DNA of 64,000 bases from Clostridia bacterium (lineage in GTDB: Bacteria; Bacillota; Clostridia; RUG12999). The notes under the pieces were generated by a model that did no database searches, was not told the origin of the DNA, and saw only the letters and a program-made list of their open reading frames with translations. This document shows, one piece after another, positions 1 to 9,783 of the stretch (positions within the stretch are counted from its first letter, which is position 1; each line of letters starts with the position of its first letter). The DNA lies in contig JAAWTG010000009.1 in assembly GCA_022801925.1 (NCBI GenBank), positions 1 to 64,000 on the forward strand, in the 5' to 3' direction. The translations under genes were made by a program, and so were the position numbers.

Positions 1-115
1 CCTTCATATTTCACTACCGGCTCCGTATCTGCAAAATCTCGGTAGATATACAGCTTGTCGCCTACTTCCAGCTGCGATTTCTGCGTCCCTATCGAAAACG
101 GAGTGTATACATAGA
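1..115 (-). pseudogene. 5'-truncated coding remnant, runs off the left window edge
   Basis: Minus-strand reading ..VYTPFSIGTQKSQLEVGDKLYIYRDFADTEPVVKYEG is protein-like and open, with no start/RBS before it meets the IS-like remnant at about 116. Identity unknown. Confidence 0.35.
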
Positions 116-243
116 GTGAAATTAGAAAGCTGTGAAGCAGCAAGAGAACTAATAGATGAATACATATATTTCTGCAATCATCAGAGAATTCAGCTAAAAC
201 AAAACTGACACCGTATGAAAAACGATGTCAGTATGTTGCCTAA
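116..243 (+). mobile_element. IS3-family transposase (OrfB) C-terminal remnant, frameshifted
   Basis: Frame 1 gives LESCEAARELIDEYIYFCNHQRIQLKQN*; the neighbouring frame continues LTPYEKRCQYVA*. Together this is the typical IS3/IS150 OrfB C-terminal pattern (EYI.FYN..RIQ.KLK.LTP.EYR). Confidence 0.6.
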
Positions 244-325
244 AATTTAATATTATGCCATAGGTCTGTTTTTGTACTGTCCGCATAATTGGGGACAGTT
301 CATTTTTTCCGTCCCTGCTCTTTTA

Positions 326-2422
326 CTACAGAATATGTACAGCCACAATCAGCCCTGCAAATACAATAGAAACCATAGAGGTCAATTTAATCAAAATGTT
401 GATAGACGGTCCCGAAGTATCTTTAAATGGGTCACCCACTGTATCGCCAACTACCGCCGCTTTATGCTGCTCTGACCCTTTGCCGCCATGCGCGCCGGAT
501 TCAATATATTTTTTTGCATTATCCCACGCACCGCCGGCATTCGCCATCATAACCGCCAACACAAAGCCTGTAACGGTAGTGCCCGCAAGCAAACCTGCCA
601 CGCCGTTCACGCCCAAAATCAGTCCGACAACAATCGGCACAATCACTGCCAAAAGCGCCGGCGCCAGCATCAGTTTCTGCGCAGAACGTGTACACAAATC
701 TACACAAGTTTTATAATCCGGTTCCGCTTTGTTTTCCATCAATCCTGTGATTTCTCGGAACTGCCGCCGCACTTCCAGCACAATACTCTGTGCCGCTTTT
801 CCGACGGAATCCATCGTCATTGCTGCAAACAGGAACGGCATCATACCGCCGACAAACAATCCAATCAATACCGGCGGGTTGGTAATATTCAAGTCAAACA
901 CAAAATCCGGTGCAATCAGTTTTACTTCCGACACATATGCCGCAATGAGCGCCAATGCCGTTAGCGCCGCCGACCCAATCGCGAAACCTTTTCCTGTTGC
1001 CGCTGTTGTATTCCCCAAAGAATCCAGTGCGTCTGTGCGTTGTCTTACTTCAGCACCTAAATGAGACATTTCCGCGATACCGCCCGCGTTATCCGCAATC
1101 GGTCCATACGCATCTGTCGCCAGCGTAATCCCCAGCGTGGACAACATACCAACCGCCGACACGCCAACGCCATATAAGCCTTGGTTAAAGTCCATGCCGC
1201 CGCCTGCTGCAAAATAGCTAATCAAAACGGAAACGCCAACAATCACGACCGGAAATACAGTTGACATCATACCAAGAGACAATCCGCTGATGATAATGGT
1301 CGCAGGGCCTGTCTCTGATGCAGACGCCAAACGTTTTGTCGGTTTATAGGATTCCGAAGTGAAATATTCTGTTAAAACGCCAATGAGAATACCGGCGACA
1401 AGCCCGGAGATAATGGCGACAAACACGCCCATATGTCCCGGCAGAACATATTTTACCACAAAGAAAGATACCACTGCAATTGCAATTGCCGCAATATAAG
1501 TTCCGGTACGCAGTGCAGAAAGCAGTTGTTTCTGACTTGCACCTTCTTTGGTTTTGACAAAAAAGGTTCCTATAATAGAAGCAATAACGCCAAGCGCTGC
1601 AAGCAACATCGGCACCGCAACACCCGACATACCAAATCCTGCCGCTACCGCCAATGCGCTGGTGGAAACAATAGAACCCACATAGGATTCATACAGGTCT
1701 GCGCCCATGCCCGCCACATCGCCGACATTGTCGCCAACGTTATCCGCAATGACCGCAGGGTTGCGCGGGTCGTCTTCGGGAATTCCCGCTTCCACTTTTC
1801 CAACCAAATCCGCGCCAACATCTGCCGCTTTGGTGAAGATACCGCCGCCCACTCTGGCAAACAACGCCATGCTGGAAGCTCCCATCCCAAAGGTCAACAT
1901 GTTAGATGTGATATTTTCAATCATAATTTCCTGTGATGCAACCGGACTGATAACACTATAATAGAACTTCAGGAAAAAATACCAGATAGATAAATCCAAC
2001 AATCCCAGTCCTACCACAACAAATCCCATAACCGCACCGGCGGAAAACGCCACGCGCAATCCTCTGTTAAGTCCTTTGCTAGCTGCATATGCCGTTCTTC
2101 CATTTGCCATAGTCGCGGTTTTCATGCCGATAAATCCTGAAAGACCAGAAAAAAATCCGCCTGTGAGAAACGCAAACGGCACAAATGGATTGAGATAGTT
2201 CAGTATCGCCAATATCAGCAATACGAAAAATACCACGGCAAAAAACACGCCTACGCCCAGATACTGACGTTTTAAATATGCATCTGCGCCGTGTTTAATC
2301 GCCGTGGAGATTTTCACCATCAGGTCATTCCCTGCTGGCTGCCGCTTTGTTTTAAAAAACAAAACACCTGCAAAAATGAGCGCTACAGCAGAACCAAGCG
2401 CTGCGAACAACATCATGTCCAC
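326..2422 (-). CDS. hppA: membrane-bound ion-translocating pyrophosphatase (K+-dependent type likely)
   Basis: Motifs DVGADLVGKVEAGIPEDDPRNPAVIADNVGDNVGDVAGMGADL and GNTTAATGKGFAIGSAALTALAL. GTG start at 2422 preceded by GGAGGG; the ORF call extends further upstream. Confidence 0.95.
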   Translation of the reverse strand: MDMMLFAALGSAVALIFAGVLFFKTKRQPAGNDLMVKISTAIKHGADAYLKRQYLGVGVFFAVVFFVLLILAILNYLNPFVPFAFLTGGFFSGLSGFIGMKTATMANGRTAYAASKGLNRGLRVAFSAGAVMGFVVVGLGLLDLSIWYFFLKFYYSVISPVASQEIMIENITSNMLTFGMGASSMALFARVGGGIFTKAADVGADLVGKVEAGIPEDDPRNPAVIADNVGDNVGDVAGMGADLYESYVGSIVSTSALAVAAGFGMSGVAVPMLLAALGVIASIIGTFFVKTKEGASQKQLLSALRTGTYIAAIAIAVVSFFVVKYVLPGHMGVFVAIISGLVAGILIGVLTEYFTSESYKPTKRLASASETGPATIIISGLSLGMMSTVFPVVIVGVSVLISYFAAGGGMDFNQGLYGVGVSAVGMLSTLGITLATDAYGPIADNAGGIAEMSHLGAEVRQRTDALDSLGNTTAATGKGFAIGSAALTALALIAAYVSEVKLIAPDFVFDLNITNPPVLIGLFVGGMMPFLFAAMTMDSVGKAAQSIVLEVRRQFREITGLMENKAEPDYKTCVDLCTRSAQKLMLAPALLAVIVPIVVGLILGVNGVAGLLAGTTVTGFVLAVMMANAGGAWDNAKKYIESGAHGGKGSEQHKAAVVGDTVGDPFKDTSGPSINILIKLTSMVSIVFAGLIVAVHIL

Positions 2423-2581
2423 GTTATAATCCCTCCAATTTTTTATGATATCTCTATTATACTTGAAAACCGCTTTCATGAGAAGCCCCTTTTTTGCATA
2501 AAATTTCCATTTTATTTTATCTATTTTGACGAAATCTACCAAATTTCTTCTTCGCTCATTCCCTTAAAAACATATATATTA

Positions 2582-3004
2582 TCAGGATTTATTCCCTAAA
2601 ATATCTGTTGTTTTTTTGACATACTCTGTAATATACCAAATATTTCCTTCCCCCGCAAACACCTCTTCGTTGCAAAAATCTTCATGCAGTCCCATCCAAA
2701 GCAGTTCGTTTTCTGTACCCCATACTTTGACTTCTTCCTGCAACCGTCCCGCATATATCTCCAAACAGCAATCCTGCTGATAGTAAGTAATATCCATTAC
2801 ATGCCGCAATTGAATGTCTTTTGCGCAAATACCCGCCTCCGCTTCCAATATCCGATAGGCTGCTGCAGTGCTATCCTCTCCTGATTCTATCGCCCCGCCC
2901 AGAAAGCTGAATAAGCCTTTATCGGGTGATTTGCGCCGTTTACACATCAGCATTGTGTTTCCGTCCGCACTGCTTATCAAAATGACGTTTCTTCTCTGCA
3001 CCAT
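2582..3004 (-). CDS. NUDIX hydrolase
   Basis: NUDIX-like GAIESGEDSTAAAYRILEAEAGI; ATG at 3004 with AAAGGAG RBS, start trimmed from the ORF call at 3118. Confidence 0.8.
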   Translation of the reverse strand: MVQRRNVILISSADGNTMLMCKRRKSPDKGLFSFLGGAIESGEDSTAAAYRILEAEAGICAKDIQLRHVMDITYYQQDCCLEIYAGRLQEEVKVWGTENELLWMGLHEDFCNEEVFAGEGNIWYITEYVKKTTDILGNKS

Positions 3005-3101
3005 TTTCCACTCCTTTCGCATATCGCTGTTTTTATCAATTTCTATTATACTGTAGAATGCCGCAAAAAGAAAGAGAGATTGCAAATTTTCTATATAAAA
3101 A

Positions 3102-3128
3102 GTGCGCCGGATATCCATTCCGGCGCAC
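3102..3128 (-). terminator. intrinsic terminator of the downstream end of the 2111-aa SLH gene
   Basis: GTGCGCCGG...CCGGCGCAC stem, followed on the minus strand by CTTTTTATA. Confidence 0.75.
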
Positions 3129-3140
3129 CATCATCATATT

Positions 3141-6100
3141 TTATTTCATAATACGTGTCATAAGCGTAAACAATTCCGCGCGTGTGATGTTATTATTTAC
3201 ACCAATGCTGCCATCTGTATAACCTTTTACAATGCCCAATTCCACAAGTTTTGCTACAGCAGCTTTTGCATAGTCCGGAACTTCTGCGCCATCGATAAAC
3301 TGTGACAATGTTTCTGTTGCGCCAGCTTCCAGCCCCAATGCCCGCGCAATGATGACTATTGCGTCAATGCGGCTGATTGCATCTCTGCCGTTGAATTTCC
3401 CATTTTCGTCACCTTTTATCACACCCGTCCCATTTGCAGTCAACACATAATCTTTTGCCCACTGCGAGGTGTTTTCATCAATGCTGCCCTCTGCCGGCTG
3501 CACTTCTTGTTCCAATGTCAACAGCAGCACCTTAACCGATTCTTCCCGCGTGATGTTGGCATCGGGACGCAGTCCACCTTCTGCATCACCACTAATAATA
3601 CCTTTGTTCAGCAATGTCTGTGCGCTTGCGCTTGCCCAGTGCGTTCTTGGCATATCTCTGAATCCGCCGACATATTCCAGCTGCGGATTTTGACTCGGAT
3701 TTGTATTTGTTCCGGTCGGCGGCAATACAACCGCACTGTTTCCGGACGCTGTTCCGTAACGGTTCCCACCGCCGCCTGTTCCGCCGCCGCTGCCGTTGTT
3801 TGAACTTCCGGTAATATTCACTGTGATTTGTGCTTTCAATTTCGGATCCTGTTTCAGCGTCGCCTGAATCACAGCTTTGCCGCTGCCGGCAGACGCGTTT
3901 ACAATCAAAACGCCCTCACTGTTTAAACCTACGCCGCTCGCTGTAGAGGATACCAGTTTCCATTCAAATGCCGCACCGGCAACTTCGCCGCCATTTTTAT
4001 TCAGCGCTCTTGCCAGATACTGTTCACTCTGCTGCTGGTTTGTCGCCCGAATCGCAGTTGCTCCGCTGATTTCCACAGTTTCCACTTTTGTTGGGTCAAC
4101 CGGTTCGACAGGTTCTTCTGTATTCGGTTTCACGGAAATTTCCAGTATCGCCGTAATTTTTGCCGCTTCTGCGGTAGTATATTCCGCTTTCAAGGTCACT
4201 GTTTGTTCTGCTGCTTCTTTCGTGACAGAAAGCTGAACGCCATTGCCCGTACTGCCTTGCGGAATGCTAACGCCGCTGCCTGCCCCTTCCAAACTCCATA
4301 CAATATTTTTTGTATCGCTAACGGTTACAGTTTCTCCGTTTTTATCCTGAAAAGCAACCGTATAGTTTGCTGTCTGTGCCGCATCTCCTTTCGGTGCTGT
4401 GACAGAAACCGAACCGCTGATGGTAGCTGCCACAGGAGGTTCTACTGGTACCGGATTGCTATAATCATTATAGATGTTTGTCACTTGCTCTTCCGACAGT
4501 CCAATACTATAGAGTCGTGCCAATGCAATTTTTCCTACAATCGGCGCTTGAATATCGCCGCTCGCACCAGTATCTCCTCCGATATAAGTCGGCAGATTTT
4601 TATAAGTAATTGCACCACTTGCATTTTTCGTTGCGATTTTCTCTCCATCTACATAAAGCGCAAGCTGCGACCCATTATAGGTTCCCATCAAATGATAGTA
4701 CTGTCCCGCTTTCAAAACGAAGTTTTCCGTCTCTCCGACTTTTTGATAAGCGCTGCCGACTCTCGCCCACATTTCAATTCTGCCTGTGTTGCTGATTTCC
4801 AGCGAAATCCCGGCGCTTTCCGTATTGGCAAAAATGGATTGCGCTTTATTCACATTGTCCAGTTTTACAACCGTTTCAATGGAATATTGATTCGTGATTT
4901 TTGCCATCTGCGTGCTGTTCAATGCCGCCTTCAATGCACTGTTATTACAGTTCATCACATAAAGCCCAATCGTATCGTCATAGCTATAGGATACGGCCGT
5001 TCCGCCACTTTGTACCATCGGCGTCAACGCTGTTTTAAAGTTCGAATGGTCGACCGCTGTTCCATCGTCGAAGGTTACATTCAGTACATCTGCCGCCGGT
5101 TTGGGGTCATTCGGGTCAATAGTTCCTTTTGGCGTTGTAATGATTTTGCTCAGCGGTTTGCTTTCCTTACCAAAGGACTCAATTGCGTAAATATTAATTT
5201 CATATTCCGTACTCGGCATAAGTCCGGAAAGCGTATAACTCACCGTTTTTGCCATGTTAGGCACACTCTTGCAAAAATCTGAAAAATAGAGTGCGTTCAC
5301 GTCCGCGACACTTGTATTTGTTTTGTTTTTCAGTTCCACGCGGTAGGAATGCACAAAATCGTCATGCGTTGCCGCCGGAAGCGTAATTGCCACTGTATTT
5401 TCCGTCAAGTCACCTACTGTAATTTCTGCACCACTTGCAAACTCCGGCGCTTTGCGTGCAGCGTTACGTTTTTCATTCGTATAGGCAAAATTGGTTTTGG
5501 TTGCCGGCTGCTGAATCACCCAATCGGGACGGCTGCCCATTTTTTTGCCTTTGTCCCAGCGTTCCACTGTAATCTGCTCCGGAGTCACTTCCATATAGAG
5601 CGACTGCGAACGCAGATTATATCCAACCGGTTTCGTACCTCCCACTTTTCCGCTTTCCAGTTCCAAATAGTTCATGGAAGAGGTTCCGATGGAAGTGAAA
5701 TCTTCCTGATGGATGGAACGCTCATCATCAATCGGCGCATGGGAGTGTCCTGACAAGAACACAATCTGTGGATGGTCTTTCATTGCGTCATACAACGCCG
5801 CATTTCCCCACTCATCACTCAAATAAACAGTAGGTGTTTCCACACCGTCCACTTTCTTTCTCACATGCTGGTGCGCCATGACAAAAATCGGTTTTGTCGG
5901 GTCCTCCGCTTCCGCCTGCGCAATTGCCGCCGATAAATAATCAATAGATGCCTGTGTAAATAATCCATGGGTAGAATCATCTTCCGGACTGATTGAAATG
6001 AAGTGATAACCTTTCACCACATCATGCGTGTTCAAATCCACCCCCATTTTTTCTTTATATAACGCTTTTGCTGCTTCCAAATCGTTAGGAACCTGTGGTG

Positions 6101-9100
6101 TTTGGAAACGCCCATTCCAATAGTCGTGGTTTCCCATGCAACTAATGATCTTAGGACGTGTCGCTTTGTCCGGATAAACTGCGTCAAATGCTGCCCACAT
6201 CTTGTCATACCCAGCTACTGACGCATCGTCCGTCATGTCGCCCGGCACCATGATTACATCTACATTTTTTGCTTTATAGTTTTGTAGTGCTGTTTTTATA
6301 TTATCGGTTACCGATGCAGCAGTATTTGCTTTCAACTGAAAATCGCCCAGTACAGCAATTTTAATGTTCCCGCCGGTACCATCGTTTGTCACTTGCACGG
6401 TTTTGCTTGCCGTCAGCGCCGGCGTTACGCCTGCATAGGTTGCTTTCACCGTGAAACTTGCGCCCTGTGCAACCGTCGTATCCACTTGAATATTTATAGC
6501 TTCTTTTCCGGTCGTATCTCCCGCAATGCTCACACCTGCCGGTGCATTTTCCAGTGACCATGTGATACCACTGCGGTCTGTCACCCGCACATATTTTCCG
6601 TTTTCTGCAAGGAAATCCAATGCATAAGTATGTGTCGTGCCGAGGTTTGCCGCCACAGAATCTGCCCCTGTCAAGGCAACACTATGCACTTCCAGCTGCT
6701 CCGGTACCTGAAACTCTTTATAAACTGCTTGCACCTGTTTTTTTGTCAATGCCGCACTATACAGTCCCAGTCGCGCTACTTTTCCATTCATCGGAATATC
6801 GCTGTCCACATAGTTTTTCTTTGGGTCCGCGCCAATAGAAAATGCCACGCCATCCGATGCTGCCGGATGTTTTACTGTAAATTTTGCTGCCTGGCTATAG
6901 ACCTCTTTCCCATTCAAATATATTTTTAACATCGCTCCGTCATAGGTCGTTACTGCGTGATACCATGTCCCCGTTTCCACTTCAAATCCCGGTTTGATGT
7001 TATTTACATTAAAATAATTATTTCCTTCTGCAGAGCGCACCCATAGTTCCACTCTGCCTGCCGAATTCATTTCATAACTCATACCGGCTACTTCTGTATT
7101 TCCTGCAATGGTCTGATTTTTCTTTTCATTTACCAAAAATGCTGTTTCAAATGTAAACGCTTTGGAAATGGCATTTGTCTGCGTCCCTGACACTTTATAT
7201 TTCACATCGGTTGCTGCCGCGCCGCTGAGTGAAAGCACATTGCGTCCCAATGTAGCGTCCTGTCCTACAGTTGCGCCCGCCGCCTGAATGAACTCTGTTT
7301 CATAACGGGAACGGTCTTTCACCGTTCCATCGCTGAAATCCACATCCAGCACATCTGCTAACGGATGGACCACCACCTCTTCCTCTACCTGCTCCGCCGA
7401 ATTGACAACCGCAATTTCTTCCAGTTCATTTTGGTTTAAAATGCCGTTGTAGACCGTAAAATTGTCCACCAGAAAATGATATGTACTGCCTGCATCGCTA
7501 TTGAATTTATAGCTTCCCGTACCATCATTCCCCAATTTCAGACTGTATTTGTCGCTCGTCATCCAGTCTGTCGACCAGCCCGAAAGCGGACGGCGTTCTA
7601 CTAACTGACCATCCATATAAATACTGTAGGCATCCTGTTCAAAGGTAAATGCCAACGTCATCCATTCACCAATTTCGTAGTCGAACGTGAGTGTTTCATT
7701 TGCACTGCCGCTGCCAACACGACTTCTAAACTTATCCAATTGATTATAGCAATAGGCAAACAAAAATCCTTTTTCATTTGCTTGATTCCAGTCTTTGTTT
7801 GCTAAAATCGCAGGATCTTGAACGCCGGTAAAATCTTCAGACTGAAACGCCATTGTAATAGTTTTACCCGCAAGATTATAGTTTCCAAAGTCTATATAGT
7901 TGCCGTTTGTAAAACTTCCCGCTTTCCCCTGAACTCCTTCTTTATAGGTTATTCCACCATTAACCGTTGGTGTAATTGAGCCACCTGCATCCACATCAGT
8001 TGTATCCTCAAAAGAAATTTTGTTTTCCACTTTACCTTTCAAATTCGCTGGAATCACGCCTTTGTTAATCAGACGCGCGCTGATGGTTTCCGTGAATCCT
8101 GCTCCCTGCATTTTTAGCGTATAGGTGCTTTCTTCGTCTGCATCCTCCGGAATGTTCACAATAACAGTATCGCCGGTATTGCTACCGGAAATCGTCGCCC
8201 CGTTTTCGCTTTCAATGCTCCAATTGTGGTCTGTCACGTTTTTCAGAATTGTGCCATTCTGGTTGCGAAATTCTACGCGATAAGTCTCTTGCAGCGCTGA
8301 AGGTTTTTTCAGCACTGCCCGTTTTCCCACTATGGTTGCCATATGTACTGCGGTATCTTTCACCACCTCCAAATCAAAGGTCCCACTCATACCGCGGCAG
8401 GTTGCCTGCAATTGCACCGTTTGTGCGGGCAGCTCGCCTGGCACTTTCACGATAGCTGTTGCGCCATTTCCCTGCGGTTCCACCGTCACACCATTTACGT
8501 TACTCTGCCATGTTACGGCATCCTGTGGCGTTATTTCACTGCCATCTGCCAGTGTTGCTTTAACAGACAAAGTCACTTGTTGGTCTTCTTCGCCCGATAT
8601 ATCTACTGTTGATGTTCCCGAAATTTTTATGTCTGTAAGTTCTGGGGTGGTTGCATAAATATAGGAAATTTCCTCTGCGCTCAGCACACGGTTCCAAATG
8701 CGGACATCATCATATGCAACAAGATTCCCCGGTCCATACTGCGCTTTAAAGTCTGCGCCAATACAAAACGCTCCATCAGAAGTCTCGTTAGCGCCAGAGG
8801 TCACATTCGCACTCGGCGCTGAAACCTGTGCACCATTAATATATACCTTGCCTTCTCCTGACGCGCTTCTTGTTACTACTACATAAATCCACTGCGAATT
8901 ATTAAACAAGGTGTTTCCGCTTGCCGCCTGATAAACATATTCCGGTCCGGTTCCGCTTACCGGCGCAAACCGGAATCTACCGTTGCCGCTATTATTCACC
9001 GCCAAACACCATCCTGGATTGGATGCTCTGTCCCATGATTTACTTCCCATAATATTAGAATCCGGAATTGTTGATTTTGCTTTTAGCCAAACCCCTGCCG

Positions 9101-9476
9101 AATAGTCTGAATCTGCTGTAAATTTTAAATCCGCACGATCCGCCAGTTCAATACGGTTACTGTTTGTTTTTGCTCTTTCACCATCAAATCGAATTGCTTT
9201 TCCGCTGATCCCCTGTTCATAGGTCGCGCTGCCAACAAGCTGCGGTGTTCCATTTCCGGTTGCATCCGTCACATCATCATCTAATTTCAAGTGTGCAATC
9301 AACCCTTCGTTAATCGCAGTCGACAAATCGCTGTCTGCCCGCAATACCTGTTCTGAAAATTCTTCTGTTTCCGGTTCCACAAGAGTATCTTCCGCACCGG
9401 CAAAATATGCCGGCATACTGCTCAGCAACATCGCCGCACAGAGCAATGCGCTTATCAGCTTTCTTTTCTTCTTCAT
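3141..9476 (-). CDS. secreted 2111-aa multidomain protein: LamG-like domains, metallophosphoesterase domain, FN3-like segment, C-terminal SLH repeats
   Basis: Signal peptide MKKKRKLISALLCAAMLLSSMPAYFAGA; LamG/ConA-like segments (GLIAHLKLDDDVTDATGNG..; DVLDVDFSDGTVKDRS..; DVLNVTFDDGTAVDHS..); phosphoesterase motifs GDFQL, PGDMTDD, MGNHDYW, MAHQH, SGHSH; Gly-rich linker then SLH repeats (FRDMPRTHWA..). Confidence 0.88.
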   Translation of the reverse strand: MKKKRKLISALLCAAMLLSSMPAYFAGAEDTLVEPETEEFSEQVLRADSDLSTAINEGLIAHLKLDDDVTDATGNGTPQLVGSATYEQGISGKAIRFDGERAKTNSNRIELADRADLKFTADSDYSAGVWLKAKSTIPDSNIMGSKSWDRASNPGWCLAVNNSGNGRFRFAPVSGTGPEYVYQAASGNTLFNNSQWIYVVVTRSASGEGKVYINGAQVSAPSANVTSGANETSDGAFCIGADFKAQYGPGNLVAYDDVRIWNRVLSAEEISYIYATTPELTDIKISGTSTVDISGEEDQQVTLSVKATLADGSEITPQDAVTWQSNVNGVTVEPQGNGATAIVKVPGELPAQTVQLQATCRGMSGTFDLEVVKDTAVHMATIVGKRAVLKKPSALQETYRVEFRNQNGTILKNVTDHNWSIESENGATISGSNTGDTVIVNIPEDADEESTYTLKMQGAGFTETISARLINKGVIPANLKGKVENKISFEDTTDVDAGGSITPTVNGGITYKEGVQGKAGSFTNGNYIDFGNYNLAGKTITMAFQSEDFTGVQDPAILANKDWNQANEKGFLFAYCYNQLDKFRSRVGSGSANETLTFDYEIGEWMTLAFTFEQDAYSIYMDGQLVERRPLSGWSTDWMTSDKYSLKLGNDGTGSYKFNSDAGSTYHFLVDNFTVYNGILNQNELEEIAVVNSAEQVEEEVVVHPLADVLDVDFSDGTVKDRSRYETEFIQAAGATVGQDATLGRNVLSLSGAAATDVKYKVSGTQTNAISKAFTFETAFLVNEKKNQTIAGNTEVAGMSYEMNSAGRVELWVRSAEGNNYFNVNNIKPGFEVETGTWYHAVTTYDGAMLKIYLNGKEVYSQAAKFTVKHPAASDGVAFSIGADPKKNYVDSDIPMNGKVARLGLYSAALTKKQVQAVYKEFQVPEQLEVHSVALTGADSVAANLGTTHTYALDFLAENGKYVRVTDRSGITWSLENAPAGVSIAGDTTGKEAINIQVDTTVAQGASFTVKATYAGVTPALTASKTVQVTNDGTGGNIKIAVLGDFQLKANTAASVTDNIKTALQNYKAKNVDVIMVPGDMTDDASVAGYDKMWAAFDAVYPDKATRPKIISCMGNHDYWNGRFQTPQVPNDLEAAKALYKEKMGVDLNTHDVVKGYHFISISPEDDSTHGLFTQASIDYLSAAIAQAEAEDPTKPIFVMAHQHVRKKVDGVETPTVYLSDEWGNAALYDAMKDHPQIVFLSGHSHAPIDDERSIHQEDFTSIGTSSMNYLELESGKVGGTKPVGYNLRSQSLYMEVTPEQITVERWDKGKKMGSRPDWVIQQPATKTNFAYTNEKRNAARKAPEFASGAEITVGDLTENTVAITLPAATHDDFVHSYRVELKNKTNTSVADVNALYFSDFCKSVPNMAKTVSYTLSGLMPSTEYEINIYAIESFGKESKPLSKIITTPKGTIDPNDPKPAADVLNVTFDDGTAVDHSNFKTALTPMVQSGGTAVSYSYDDTIGLYVMNCNNSALKAALNSTQMAKITNQYSIETVVKLDNVNKAQSIFANTESAGISLEISNTGRIEMWARVGSAYQKVGETENFVLKAGQYYHLMGTYNGSQLALYVDGEKIATKNASGAITYKNLPTYIGGDTGASGDIQAPIVGKIALARLYSIGLSEEQVTNIYNDYSNPVPVEPPVAATISGSVSVTAPKGDAAQTANYTVAFQDKNGETVTVSDTKNIVWSLEGAGSGVSIPQGSTGNGVQLSVTKEAAEQTVTLKAEYTTAEAAKITAILEISVKPNTEEPVEPVDPTKVETVEISGATAIRATNQQQSEQYLARALNKNGGEVAGAAFEWKLVSSTASGVGLNSEGVLIVNASAGSGKAVIQATLKQDPKLKAQITVNITGSSNNGSGGGTGGGGNRYGTASGNSAVVLPPTGTNTNPSQNPQLEYVGGFRDMPRTHWASASAQTLLNKGIISGDAEGGLRPDANITREESVKVLLLTLEQEVQPAEGSIDENTSQWAKDYVLTANGTGVIKGDENGKFNGRDAISRIDAIVIIARALGLEAGATETLSQFIDGAEVPDYAKAAVAKLVELGIVKGYTDGSIGVNNNITRAELFTLMTRIMK

Positions 9477-9517
9477 GGTATCTCCCTCCTGCTATTCGTA
9501 TTACATATTATGCTTTC

Positions 9518-9547
9518 ATTATACTACTATCGCACGATGGAATGCAA
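9518..9547 (-). promoter_or_regulatory. sigmaA-like promoter for the 2111-aa SLH gene
   Basis: Minus strand TTGCAT-N18-TATAAT, 42 bp upstream of the ATG; GGAGGG RBS. Confidence 0.5.
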
Positions 9548-9702
9548 TCGGCAAAACGCGAAGTGACATAGACAATTTCCGAACTCATGCCCATTTTTCA
9601 CAAAGCCATATGCAACAAAAAATGAAAACCAAATTTTTGAAATTGTTTCTCTCCTTCGCGGACTTCCAATTATTTTACAAATTTCTGTTTTCCGAAAAGA
9701 AG

Positions 9703-9732
9703 TCATAAACTTGGACAACACTTCATAGAAAT
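9703..9732 (+). promoter_or_regulatory. candidate sigmaE-type promoter of spoIIIA operon
   Basis: TCATAAA-N14-CATAGAAAT resembles the sigmaE -35/-10 pattern upstream of spoIIIAA. Confidence 0.35.
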
Positions 9733-9783
9733 ATAGAGTAATTCCTATCAGAATCTTCGTTTCAAAAGAAAAGGGGGTTGCCT

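Noticed and set aside
4203-5282. Large + strand ORF (359 aa) opposite the 2111-aa SLH gene
   Set aside because: Antisense shadow; Cys/Arg/His-rich composition without recognisable domain, while the minus strand has clear domains.
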